DNA of 64,000 bases from Aneurinibacillus aneurinilyticus ATCC 12856 (GTDB lineage Bacteria; Bacillota; Bacilli; Aneurinibacillales; Aneurinibacillaceae), in NCBI RefSeq assembly GCF_000466385.1, contig NZ_KE952665.1:37288-101287 (forward strand), in the 5' to 3' direction. Positions within the stretch are counted from its first letter, which is position 1, and every line of letters starts with the position of its first letter. A program made the position numbers and the translations under genes. Below are positions 18,446 through 25,842 of the stretch, piece by piece. The notes under the pieces are model-generated. The model saw only the letters and a list, made by a program, of their open reading frames with translations. It ran no database searches and was not told the DNA's origin.

Positions 18446-19999
18446 ATGAGCACCATGTATGAAAGAATTGACGAAATGTATGAGAGACGCCGCAAAGTAG
18501 AGCTTGGTGGTGGAGATAAGCGCATTGATGCGCAGCATAATCGGGGCAAATTGACTGCACGGGAACGCATTGATTTGTTTTTAGACGAAGATACATTCGT
18601 AGAACTGAATCCATTTATTGAACATCGTGCGACTAACTTCGGTATGGATAAAATGGAGGGACCGGGTGAAGGTGTGGTCACTGGATACGGGAAAGTAAAC
18701 GGTCGACTTGTGTTTATTTTCTCACAGGATTTCACTGTATTTGGAGGGGCCCTTGGTGAGATGCACGCTCTAAAAATTGCCAGGATTATGGATCTTGCGG
18801 CAAAGAACGGTGCACCGGTTATCGGACTTAATGACTCCGGTGGCGCCCGCATCCAAGAGGGGGTCGAATCGCTTGACGGATACGGTCATATTTTCTACCG
18901 GAATTCCATTTATTCCGGCGTCATTCCTCAAATTTCCGTTATCATGGGACCGTGTGCAGGCGGAGCAGTGTACTCTCCAGCGATTACTGACTTCGTCTGC
19001 ATGGTAGAAAAGACAAGCCAGATGTTTATTACGGGACCTAAAGTTATCGAAGCTGTAACAGGAGAAAAGATTACATCAGAAAACCTGGGTGGGGCGAAAG
19101 TACATGCCTCCATTAGTGGAAATGCGCATTTCACAGCTCCAAGTGAACCAGAAATGCTGGAGCAGGTGCGTCGTCTGCTAAGCTTCCTGCCACAAAACAA
19201 CAAGGAGAATCCGCCGGTTGTCGCACTTGAACATAAAGATGACGGCTGGGATGATGAACTGGCAGAAATCGTGCCTACAGCAGCAACTAAGGTATATGAT
19301 GTTCGCAAAGTCATCCATAAAATTGTTGACGGCGGCGATTTCATGGAGGTACAGCCGGATTTCGCAAAAAACATTGTCATTGGCTTCGGACGTATTGATG
19401 GCCATAGCATTGGGATTATTGCAAACCAGCCAAAATTTATGGCTGGAGGCTTAGATATTAATTCATCCGATAAGCTATCCCGTTTTGTCCGTTGCTGTGA
19501 CGCATTTAACATTCCGCTTATTACGTTTGAAGATGTATCGGGTTTCTTTCCTGGCATTAATCAGGAGCATGGCGGGATTATCCGTCATGGAGCGAAGATT
19601 TTGTATGCTTATTCTGAAGCGACTGTACCGAAGATTACGGTTATTCTGCGTAAAGCGTTTGGTGGTGCGTATGTAGCCCTCAATTCAAAAGCAATTGGCG
19701 CCGATATCGTTTATGCATGGCCGAATGCAGAGATTGCAGTCATGGGTGCGGAGGGCGCAGCCAATATTATCTTTGCGCGCGAGATTGAAAACAGCGAAAA
19801 TCCTGCGGAAACAAGACAGGCCAAAATAGATGAGTATCGTGAACGTTTTGCCAACCCGTATGTGGCGGCAAGCCGTGGAATGGTAGACGATGTCATTGAT
19901 CCGCGTGAAACAAGGAAAAAGCTGCGCGAAGCGCTGGATATGCTACGTACGAAACAGGAGACACGACCAGCCAAGAAACATGGTAATATTCCTTTATAA
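18446..19999 (+). CDS. propionyl/methylmalonyl-CoA carboxyltransferase (acyl-CoA carboxylase beta)
   Basis: A 517-residue biotin-dependent carboxyltransferase with two crotonase-like halves. Oxyanion-hole motifs are visible: GPCAGGAVYSPA in the N-half and KAFGGAYVALNSK in the C-half. Length and sequence match YqjD of B. subtilis, which also sits between an epimerase gene (yqjC) and a peptidase gene (yqjE), as here. It would interconvert propionyl-CoA and (S)-methylmalonyl-CoA. No biotin carboxylase or biotin carrier gene is present, so partner subunits must come from elsewhere. AGGAGG lies 14 nt before the ATG, a longer gap than usual. Confidence 0.9.
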   Translation: MSTMYERIDEMYERRRKVELGGGDKRIDAQHNRGKLTARERIDLFLDEDTFVELNPFIEHRATNFGMDKMEGPGEGVVTGYGKVNGRLVFIFSQDFTVFGGALGEMHALKIARIMDLAAKNGAPVIGLNDSGGARIQEGVESLDGYGHIFYRNSIYSGVIPQISVIMGPCAGGAVYSPAITDFVCMVEKTSQMFITGPKVIEAVTGEKITSENLGGAKVHASISGNAHFTAPSEPEMLEQVRRLLSFLPQNNKENPPVVALEHKDDGWDDELAEIVPTAATKVYDVRKVIHKIVDGGDFMEVQPDFAKNIVIGFGRIDGHSIGIIANQPKFMAGGLDINSSDKLSRFVRCCDAFNIPLITFEDVSGFFPGINQEHGGIIRHGAKILYAYSEATVPKITVILRKAFGGAYVALNSKAIGADIVYAWPNAEIAVMGAEGAANIIFAREIENSENPAETRQAKIDEYRERFANPYVAASRGMVDDVIDPRETRKKLREALDMLRTKQETRPAKKHGNIPL

Positions 20000-20052
20000 T
20001 ACGTATCATTTTATCCGATAGCCGTTCATGGCTATGCTAGGGAAGTAGCAGT

Positions 20053-20127
20053 ACCCCCGTTCCTTTGTGTATAATGAAACACGTAGTGTGAATGTACGCG
20101 TTTCATTACATAAAGCGGGGGTGTTTT
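20053..20127 (+). promoter_or_regulatory. nested stem-loop enclosing the yqjE ribosome binding site
   Basis: An outer stem pairs ACCCCCG (20053-20059) with CGGGGGT (20116-20122) and continues as CTTT/AAAG past a 3-nt bulge. An inner stem pairs ATGAAAC (20074-20080) with GTTTCAT (20100-20106). The outer 3' arm supplies the only ribosome binding site (GGGGGTG) for yqjE and is followed by TTTT, so it could act as a translational switch or a terminator. Confidence 0.55.
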
Positions 20128-20131
20128 GTAT

Positions 20132-21253
20132 ATGGTGCAGGAAGAACGTATTGTTCGGGAGTTCATGGAACTTGTGCAGGTGGACAGTGAAACAAAAAAC
20201 GAACGAGCGATCTGTGATGTATTAAAAGAGAAGTTTTCTGCTCTCGGGTTGGAGGTTGTTGAAGACGATGCAGCAGAGAAGACGGAGCATGAAGCGGGCA
20301 ATCTTGTTGCAACACTCAAAGGCACAGCAGACGATTGTCCGACGATTTATTTTACATGTCATATGGATACGGTTGTGCCTGGTGCAGGGATTAAACCGAG
20401 TGTAAAGAACGGCTATATTGTTTCGGACGGCACAACGATTCTTGGAAGCGATGACAAAGCGGGTATTGCCGCCATGCTTGAAGCGGTGCGCGTGCTTAAA
20501 GAACAGCAAAAGCGACACGGTACCGTTCAATTTTTGATTACGGTCGGTGAAGAATCGGGCCTGCAGGGCGCAAAAGTATTTGATCCCGCATTGCTTCAGG
20601 CCAAGTACGGATTCGCGCTTGATAGTAATGGTAAGGTAGGCGACATTATTATTGCCGCGCCATTCCAGGCGAAAGTTACGGCCACTATCCGTGGCCGCTC
20701 CGCTCATGCCGGTGTGAATCCGGAAGCAGGCATTAGTGCCATTCAGGTTGCCAGCAAAGCGATCTCCCGTATGTCGCTCGGTCGTATCGATGAGGAGACG
20801 ACCGCTAATATTGGCAGCTTTGAAGGAAGTGGTCCGACGAATATCGTTTGCGATCAAGTCCAGATTCACGCGGAAGCACGCAGCCTTGTGGAGGAAAAAT
20901 TGAATGCACAGACGAAGAAAATGAAGCAAGCATTCGAAGAAGCTGCTGGAGAATATGGGGCAGAGGCCGATGTGGAAGTTGTTCTGGCATACCCCGGATT
21001 CAAATTTACGGAAGAGGATCTAGTCGTTCGCAGAGCGATAGAAGGTGTTAAAGCGGTTGGGCGTAAGCCTCGTCTGCTTGCAAGCGGAGGCGGGAGCGAT
21101 GCGAATATTTTATCCGGCCACGGAATCCCGACAGCCAATCTAGCGATCGGTTACGAAGATATTCATACGACCAGCGAGAAAATCCCGGTTGAAGAACTGG
21201 TAAAAGCCGCTGAATTAGTAGTAGCCCTCTGTGAACAATCCGGGAAAATATAG
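20132..21253 (+). CDS. yqjE: M20 family metallopeptidase, YqjE/peptidase T-like
   Basis: A 373-residue cytosolic zinc peptidase. The metal-binding HMD motif is in YFTCHMDTVVPG, followed by LGSDDKAGIA and the catalytic glutamate pair in GEESGLQGA. A dimerisation domain (about 175-285) contains FQAKVTATIRGRSAHAG. It probably trims short peptides. I use the ATG at 20132, 8 nt after GGGGGTG; a TTG at 20126 is the alternative. It follows the carboxyltransferase as in B. subtilis. Confidence 0.88.
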   Translation: MVQEERIVREFMELVQVDSETKNERAICDVLKEKFSALGLEVVEDDAAEKTEHEAGNLVATLKGTADDCPTIYFTCHMDTVVPGAGIKPSVKNGYIVSDGTTILGSDDKAGIAAMLEAVRVLKEQQKRHGTVQFLITVGEESGLQGAKVFDPALLQAKYGFALDSNGKVGDIIIAAPFQAKVTATIRGRSAHAGVNPEAGISAIQVASKAISRMSLGRIDEETTANIGSFEGSGPTNIVCDQVQIHAEARSLVEEKLNAQTKKMKQAFEEAAGEYGAEADVEVVLAYPGFKFTEEDLVVRRAIEGVKAVGRKPRLLASGGGSDANILSGHGIPTANLAIGYEDIHTTSEKIPVEELVKAAELVVALCEQSGKI

Positions 21254-21273
21254 TGTAAAAATAAGCTATAATC

Positions 21274-21311
21274 AAAAAAGATGGGGCCTATTTTAAAGCT
21301 CCATCTTTTTT
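21274..21311 (+). terminator. terminator after yqjE
   Basis: AAAAAAGATGGGGC and GCTCCATCTTTTTT form a strong hairpin with a T run. Confidence 0.88.
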
Positions 21312-21365
21312 GTCCTTTCCTTCGGACATTCTGCATATGTTTGCTGTAGAGGGGGCGGGAACAAA

Positions 21366-22505
21366 ATGATTGTATGGTCATTCGGGACAGTGACGCGCAT
21401 CGTTCGTGAGGAAGAATCTGTTCAAGAGCTAGAAGTGCATATAATGGATGACGAGATGGCACGGGCTTTGAATTATCCTCAATTGACTGGTCGTATCCGG
21501 GAAGGGGAACGGGTTGTCTTGAATACAACCGCAGTTGATTTGAGGCTTGGTAGTGGCGGCAAACATTTTGTCTCAGCCAGAATAGGTGTAGATGGAAAGC
21601 CGCTTGTAGACATGGACACCGCCAAAAGATACGGTCATATCATGAAATTGCGTTATACACCATTTCAGCATGCTGTGCAGACGGTAGAAGAGGAAGAGAG
21701 TGCGTACCATGAAATTTTTTGCGATATAGAGGGAAAAACATTAGATAGGACTCCGGTCATCATCGGAGAAGTACACAGCATGCTGCCGGCATTTGTGCTT
21801 TCTATTCGCCATTTACAGAGACGTACGGGTGGAAGGGCGCCAAGGATTTGTTACATTATGAGTGAGGGCGGAGCCTTGCCGATGGCATTAAGCGAGCATG
21901 TACGAAGCTTGCGCTCGCTTGGGTTTTTGAGTGGAACTATTACGTATGGGCATTCATTTGGCGGGCAAACCGAGTGTGTTAACTTATATACGGCACTGCT
22001 TGCGGCACGTTTTGTATGGAAGGCGGATATGATTGTCGTCATGCCCGGACCGGGCATGACCGGTACCGGCACCCCTCTTGGGTTCAGTGGTATGGAACAG
22101 GTGAGCATCCTTGAGACCGCCCATAAGCTTGGAGGGTTGCCTATACTTATTCCACGAGTAAGTCTTGCTGATTTGCGTAAACGCCATGTAGGTATTAGTC
22201 ATCATACTATTACGGTACTGCAGTTTGCCCGTGAAACTCCGCTTGTGCTTAATCTTGAGCATCATCCTGAGCTAATCGCACAGTTAAAAGAGCAATCCGA
22301 ACAGCATACACTTATTTTTCATGAACCATTAGATATGGAGGAGTGGAGGGAAGTGGAAGAACGATTTCCTATTTCTATAGCGACGATGGGGCGCACGGCC
22401 CAAGTAGATTTGATTTTTTTTGCTCATGCCTATTATGCAGCACGTTTGGCCTGGATAAAATACGAGAAGCAGGAGAAGATGCAAGAAATGGATTTGTTCA
22501 CCTGA
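21366..22505 (+). CDS. DUF3866 family protein
   Basis: A 379-residue soluble protein that I recognise as DUF3866; function unknown. Visible features are an N-terminal beta-rich part (IVWSFGTVTRIV, VLNTTAVDLRLGSGG), a conserved central CYIMSEGGALPMALS segment and a glycine-rich GPGMTGTGTPLGFSGMEQ loop. There is no signal peptide or membrane helix. It starts a run with the Nudix hydrolase and endonuclease Q genes. The next gene starts 25 nt downstream. GAGGGGGCGGG precedes the ATG. Confidence 0.85.
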   Translation: MIVWSFGTVTRIVREEESVQELEVHIMDDEMARALNYPQLTGRIREGERVVLNTTAVDLRLGSGGKHFVSARIGVDGKPLVDMDTAKRYGHIMKLRYTPFQHAVQTVEEEESAYHEIFCDIEGKTLDRTPVIIGEVHSMLPAFVLSIRHLQRRTGGRAPRICYIMSEGGALPMALSEHVRSLRSLGFLSGTITYGHSFGGQTECVNLYTALLAARFVWKADMIVVMPGPGMTGTGTPLGFSGMEQVSILETAHKLGGLPILIPRVSLADLRKRHVGISHHTITVLQFARETPLVLNLEHHPELIAQLKEQSEQHTLIFHEPLDMEEWREVEERFPISIATMGRTAQVDLIFFAHAYYAARLAWIKYEKQEKMQEMDLFT

Positions 22506-22530
22506 ATATGCTTCAATAGAAGGGAACATT

Positions 22531-23088
22531 ATGCAGGAAAGGATGAACATAACGTTTATGCTAGAGAAAACAATTGCAAGCAAGCCGATATATGACGGAA
22601 AAATCATCAAAGTAAAAGTGGATGACGTAGAATTGCCGAATGGAAAAACCGCAAAGCGGGAAATCGTCAATCATCCGGGAGCAGTAGCGGTCATGGCTAT
22701 TACGGAAGACAATCGTATGGTAATGGTACGTCAGTTCCGTAAACCGTTGGAGAAGATTATTGTAGAAATCCCGGCAGGAAAACTGGAACCGGGCGAAGAT
22801 CCGGAAACATGCGCTAAGCGCGAGTTGCAAGAGGAGACTGGATATACTTGCAAAACATTGCGGCATCAGGCCTCTTTTTATACGTCTCCGGGCTTTGCTG
22901 ATGAACTTGTACATCTATACCGGGCTGAGGGAGTCAGGCCCGGTGAAGCCCAGCCAGATGAAGATGAATTTGTTGAACTCCTTCATGTGACGAAGGAAGA
23001 AGCACAGAGGCTTATCGAAAACGGTGAAATACAGGATGCGAAAACAATACTTGCTGTTTACGCATGGAAGCTGGATGCATTGTCATGA
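22531..23088 (+). CDS. nudF: Nudix hydrolase, ADP-ribose pyrophosphatase type
   Basis: A 185-residue protein with a perfect Nudix box: G-x5-E-x7-REL-x-EE-x-G from GKLEPGED to EETGY (about 90-112). Length and the VRQFRKPLEKIIVEIPAGKLEPGE context match bacterial ADP-ribose pyrophosphatases (B. subtilis NudF, also upstream of spoIIM). It cleaves ADP-ribose to AMP and ribose 5-phosphate. I use the first ATG, 6 nt after GAAGGG; a second at 22543 lacks room for a site. The next start overlaps its stop. Confidence 0.9.
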   Translation: MQERMNITFMLEKTIASKPIYDGKIIKVKVDDVELPNGKTAKREIVNHPGAVAVMAITEDNRMVMVRQFRKPLEKIIVEIPAGKLEPGEDPETCAKRELQEETGYTCKTLRHQASFYTSPGFADELVHLYRAEGVRPGEAQPDEDEFVELLHVTKEEAQRLIENGEIQDAKTILAVYAWKLDALS

Positions 23089-24281
23089 ATTTCATGAAGG
23101 AGTGCTTTGCTGATCTGCATATTCATATCGGCCGGACAATGTACAATCGCCCGGTGAAAATTACAGCTTCACGCATGCTGACGCTTACAAATATTGTAGA
23201 GGAAGCAATTACGCGTAAAGGAATGCATATGATTGGGATCATTGATTGTCATTCTCCTGAAGTACAAGAGGAAATCGACAGTCATCTGAAAACGGGACAG
23301 ATGCAAGAACTTTCAGGTGGCGGCTACCGCTATACGACCCCGAAAGGGGAAGTTACACTAATTGCTGGCATTGAAGTGGAGCTTGCAGTAGGTAGCGGAC
23401 TCGCACATTTTCTCGTCTATTTGCCGGACCGCTCCGCATTCGCTACATTTCGGGAATGGTATCAGACCAAAGTAAAAAATATTCATTTGAGCACGCAGCG
23501 TATGTATACGGACCTGGAAACACTTATAACGAAGGCGGAAGCGGTAGGTGGGATTGTTATTCCTGCCCATGCATTTACACCGCATAAGAGCATATACGGC
23601 GCGTGTGTGGATAGCCTTGCCTCCGTTCTTCCAGTACATCGGTTCGCCGCTTTGGAGCTGGGTTTAAGCTCGGATTCCGATTTGGCAGACGGCTTGGCTG
23701 AGCTTGCGGAACTGACATTCGTTACGAATTCGGATGCGCATTCCATCACCAAAATTGCACGTGAGTATCAGAACTTGCGGGTAAAGCAGCCCGACTTTAC
23801 GGAATTGGTGCTGGCGCTGGCTCGTAAAGAAAATAGACGTGTAAAGGAAAATTACGGTTTGCATCCGCAACTGGGTAAATACTATCGGACGCGTTGTACA
23901 AACTGTGAAGAATTGGTTGCACAGGTGGATTCACCGCGTTGTCCGCATTGCGGCAAAGAAGGAAAGAAAGTAATTACACGAGGTGTATACGAACGGTTCC
24001 AAGAGATTTCCACTCAGCCTCCTGCTTCCCATCCGATGCATCGCCCACCTTATCGTTATCACATCCCGCTTGAATTCATACCGGGGCTTGGACCGGGACG
24101 AATGAAAAAGCTGTTGGGCGCATTTGGCACTGAAATGAATATTGTACATCATGTGTCCGTCGAGCAGCTTACGGAAGCGGTAGGCGCTACGGTAGCCCAG
24201 GCGATTGATCGAAGCAGGCATGGCGAGATATCGTTTGTCGAAGGCGGTGCCGGTGTATACGGAAAAATCTCGCTTGAGTAA
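23085..24281 (+). CDS. endonuclease Q family protein
   Basis: A 398-residue nuclease candidate. An N-terminal PHP domain carries the metal-binding ADLHIHIG motif and later HAFTPH and NSDAH. Residues about 270-300 form a zinc ribbon with two CxxC pairs (RCTNCEE and RCPHCGK). A C-terminal helix-hairpin-helix region contains EFIPGLGPGRMKKLLGAFG. This order is that of endonuclease Q, which nicks 5' of uracil, hypoxanthine and xanthine in DNA. It is known from archaea and a few Bacillus species and is absent from B. subtilis 168. The ATG overlaps the nudF stop (ATGA), so the two are coupled. Confidence 0.85.
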   Translation: MNFMKECFADLHIHIGRTMYNRPVKITASRMLTLTNIVEEAITRKGMHMIGIIDCHSPEVQEEIDSHLKTGQMQELSGGGYRYTTPKGEVTLIAGIEVELAVGSGLAHFLVYLPDRSAFATFREWYQTKVKNIHLSTQRMYTDLETLITKAEAVGGIVIPAHAFTPHKSIYGACVDSLASVLPVHRFAALELGLSSDSDLADGLAELAELTFVTNSDAHSITKIAREYQNLRVKQPDFTELVLALARKENRRVKENYGLHPQLGKYYRTRCTNCEELVAQVDSPRCPHCGKEGKKVITRGVYERFQEISTQPPASHPMHRPPYRYHIPLEFIPGLGPGRMKKLLGAFGTEMNIVHHVSVEQLTEAVGATVAQAIDRSRHGEISFVEGGAGVYGKISLE

Positions 24282-24288
24282 TACGTTG

Positions 24289-24332
24289 CCCCTGTCTTAC
24301 ATATATATCGTAGTAAGAGACCGACAGGGGGG
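24289..24332 (+). promoter_or_regulatory. stem-loop next to the spoIIM ribosome binding site
   Basis: CCCCTGTC (24289-24296) pairs with GACAGGGG (24323-24330), with inner TTAC/GTAA pairs. The 3' arm overlaps the AGGGGGG ribosome binding site of spoIIM, so folding could block translation. Confidence 0.5.
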
Positions 24333-24339
24333 ATTCCCA

Positions 24340-24999
24340 TTGGTAAGGAGTAAACTTGGACAAACATTACAGCAAAATGTGCGGGAGAATTCATCACTCT
24401 ACTTGTTTACCATTGTGCTGTTCATCATGGGAGTTGGGTTCGGGGCGGTCGTAGTCAATTCGCTCGGACTGACACAGAAACAGGAATTGTTCATGTATGT
24501 CAGTCAATTCTTTCATGAACTGAAGAGTGATAACATTACCGATCCGTTTCGCAGCTTTCAGAACTCGCTGGGCCACTATTTAAAATACGTAGGTTTTATG
24601 TGGATTCTTGGATTATCCATCATTGGTTTGCCACTCATTCTTTTAATGGTATTTCTTAAAGGTGTTGTCGTAGGATTTACGGTAGGATTTCTTGTAAACC
24701 AATTGCAGTGGAAAGGTCTTTATTTTGCTATCGTATCAGTGTTGCCGCAGAATCTGCTTGTTATTCCTGCTATTATCATCGTAGCGACAGCGGGGATTTC
24801 GTTCTCGCTGCATCTTGTGCAATCAAGATTTCTGAAGCGTGGGGGAGCACTGTATCCGCGTTTTCTTGTCTATAGTGCATTAATATTGATTATGGGTGGA
24901 ATTGTAACGATAGCTGCTGCCCTCGAAGCGTTTATTTCCCCGACGCTAATGAAGCATGCCAGCGCGACTCTCCTGAAATTTATAATAATTATTATCTAA
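24340..24999 (+). CDS. spoIIM: stage II sporulation protein M
   Basis: A 219-residue polytopic membrane protein of the SpoIID-SpoIIM-SpoIIP machine that degrades septal peptidoglycan during engulfment. Helices lie at about 20-40, 88-110, 112-135, 140-165 and 185-205. Length and the position before fur agree with B. subtilis. I place the start at the TTG at 24340, 7 nt after AGGGGGG; an in-frame ATG at 24205 would overlap the endonuclease Q gene and add 45 unrelated residues. Confidence 0.9.
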   Translation: MVRSKLGQTLQQNVRENSSLYLFTIVLFIMGVGFGAVVVNSLGLTQKQELFMYVSQFFHELKSDNITDPFRSFQNSLGHYLKYVGFMWILGLSIIGLPLILLMVFLKGVVVGFTVGFLVNQLQWKGLYFAIVSVLPQNLLVIPAIIIVATAGISFSLHLVQSRFLKRGGALYPRFLVYSALILIMGGIVTIAAALEAFISPTLMKHASATLLKFIIIII

Positions 25000-25011
25000 T
25001 AAGAGTTCTAT

Positions 25012-25040
25012 TTGACTCCCTATTCCTGCTCAACTATAAT
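25012..25040 (+). promoter_or_regulatory. sigma-A promoter of fur
   Basis: TTGACT (-35), a 17-nt spacer and TATAAT (-10) are near consensus, about 35 nt before the fur start. Confidence 0.8.
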
Positions 25041-25074
25041 GATGATGTAGGAAGCTGCTCGGGGAGGTCTTTTT

Positions 25075-25563
25075 ATGATGGAAGAAAGAATTGACAGGAT
25101 CAGACAGCAATTGCACGCACATAGCTATAAGCTGACTCCGCAGCGTGAAGCTACGCTCCGCGTCCTGTTGGAAAATGAAGAGGACCATTTATCCGCTGAA
25201 GACGTCTACTTGCTTGTGAAAGAGAAAGCCCCTGAGATTGGTCTGGCTACCGTGTATCGCACATTGGAATTAATGAGCGATTTGCACATTTTGCAAAAAA
25301 TTAATTTTGGTGATGGAGTGGCCCGTTATGAGTTTCGTAATGAGGACGCCGAACACCACCATCATCATTTGATTTGTGTTGTGTGTGGCACGGTAGATGA
25401 GATTCATGAGGACCTTCTTGGTGAAGTAGAGCAGGCGGTTAGCGATAAATTCAAGTTCCATATCCTTGATCACCGCTTATCGTTTCATGGAGTGTGCCAT
25501 CGTTGTACTGATAAGATGGATGCAAATGAAATCGCCAATGTCAAAAGTAATATTCCTGAATAA
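25075..25563 (+). CDS. fur: ferric uptake regulator Fur
   Basis: A 162-residue Fur-family repressor. A winged helix (about 1-85) contains LTPQREATLRVL and GLATVYRTLELM. The metal-binding dimerisation half has the HHHHHLICVVCG cluster and a second CHRC pair that together make the structural zinc site. Position after spoIIM identifies it as Fur rather than PerR or Zur. It has its own sigma-A promoter and terminator. GGGGAGG precedes the ATG at 25075; a second ATG follows immediately. Confidence 0.92.
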   Translation: MMEERIDRIRQQLHAHSYKLTPQREATLRVLLENEEDHLSAEDVYLLVKEKAPEIGLATVYRTLELMSDLHILQKINFGDGVARYEFRNEDAEHHHHHLICVVCGTVDEIHEDLLGEVEQAVSDKFKFHILDHRLSFHGVCHRCTDKMDANEIANVKSNIPE

Positions 25564-25599
25564 AAAAGCAGGGGCTCATACAGGAGCCGCTGCTTTTTT
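25562..25599 (+). terminator. fur terminator
   Basis: AAAAAAGCAG-GGGCTC and GAGCC-CTGCTTTTTT form a strong intrinsic terminator right after the stop. Confidence 0.9.
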
Positions 25600-25740
25600 G
25601 TGCTTTTTCCCTATAAGTGTTTCGAAATGCCTTAGAATATAAGGGAAATTGCTCAAGCCCTATGCTTCGAGTGGTTGTACAAAAAATGCCCTGCTGATGG
25701 AATGGCGAAATCCTGATTTTAATTAATAACAGTGAACGAT

Positions 25741-25764
25741 AACAAGAAAGCGAGTTTTCTTGTT
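25741..25764. repeat. inverted repeat between fur and the PBP gene
   Basis: AACAAGAAA and TTTCTTGTT flank a 6-nt loop in the convergent intergenic region; it may add a second termination signal. Confidence 0.5.
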
Positions 25765-25793
25765 TTACAGCGATATATCGTTTATTATCCATT

Positions 25794-25834
25794 AAAAAAG
25801 CGTGTGGCTTATGCAAAGGAGCCACACGCTTTTT
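25794..25834 (-). terminator. bidirectional terminator after the PBP gene
   Basis: AAAAAGCGTGTGGCT and AGCCACACGCTTTTT make a symmetric terminator between convergent genes; on the minus strand it ends the penicillin-binding protein transcript. Confidence 0.88.
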
Positions 25835-25842
25835 AGTATTTA

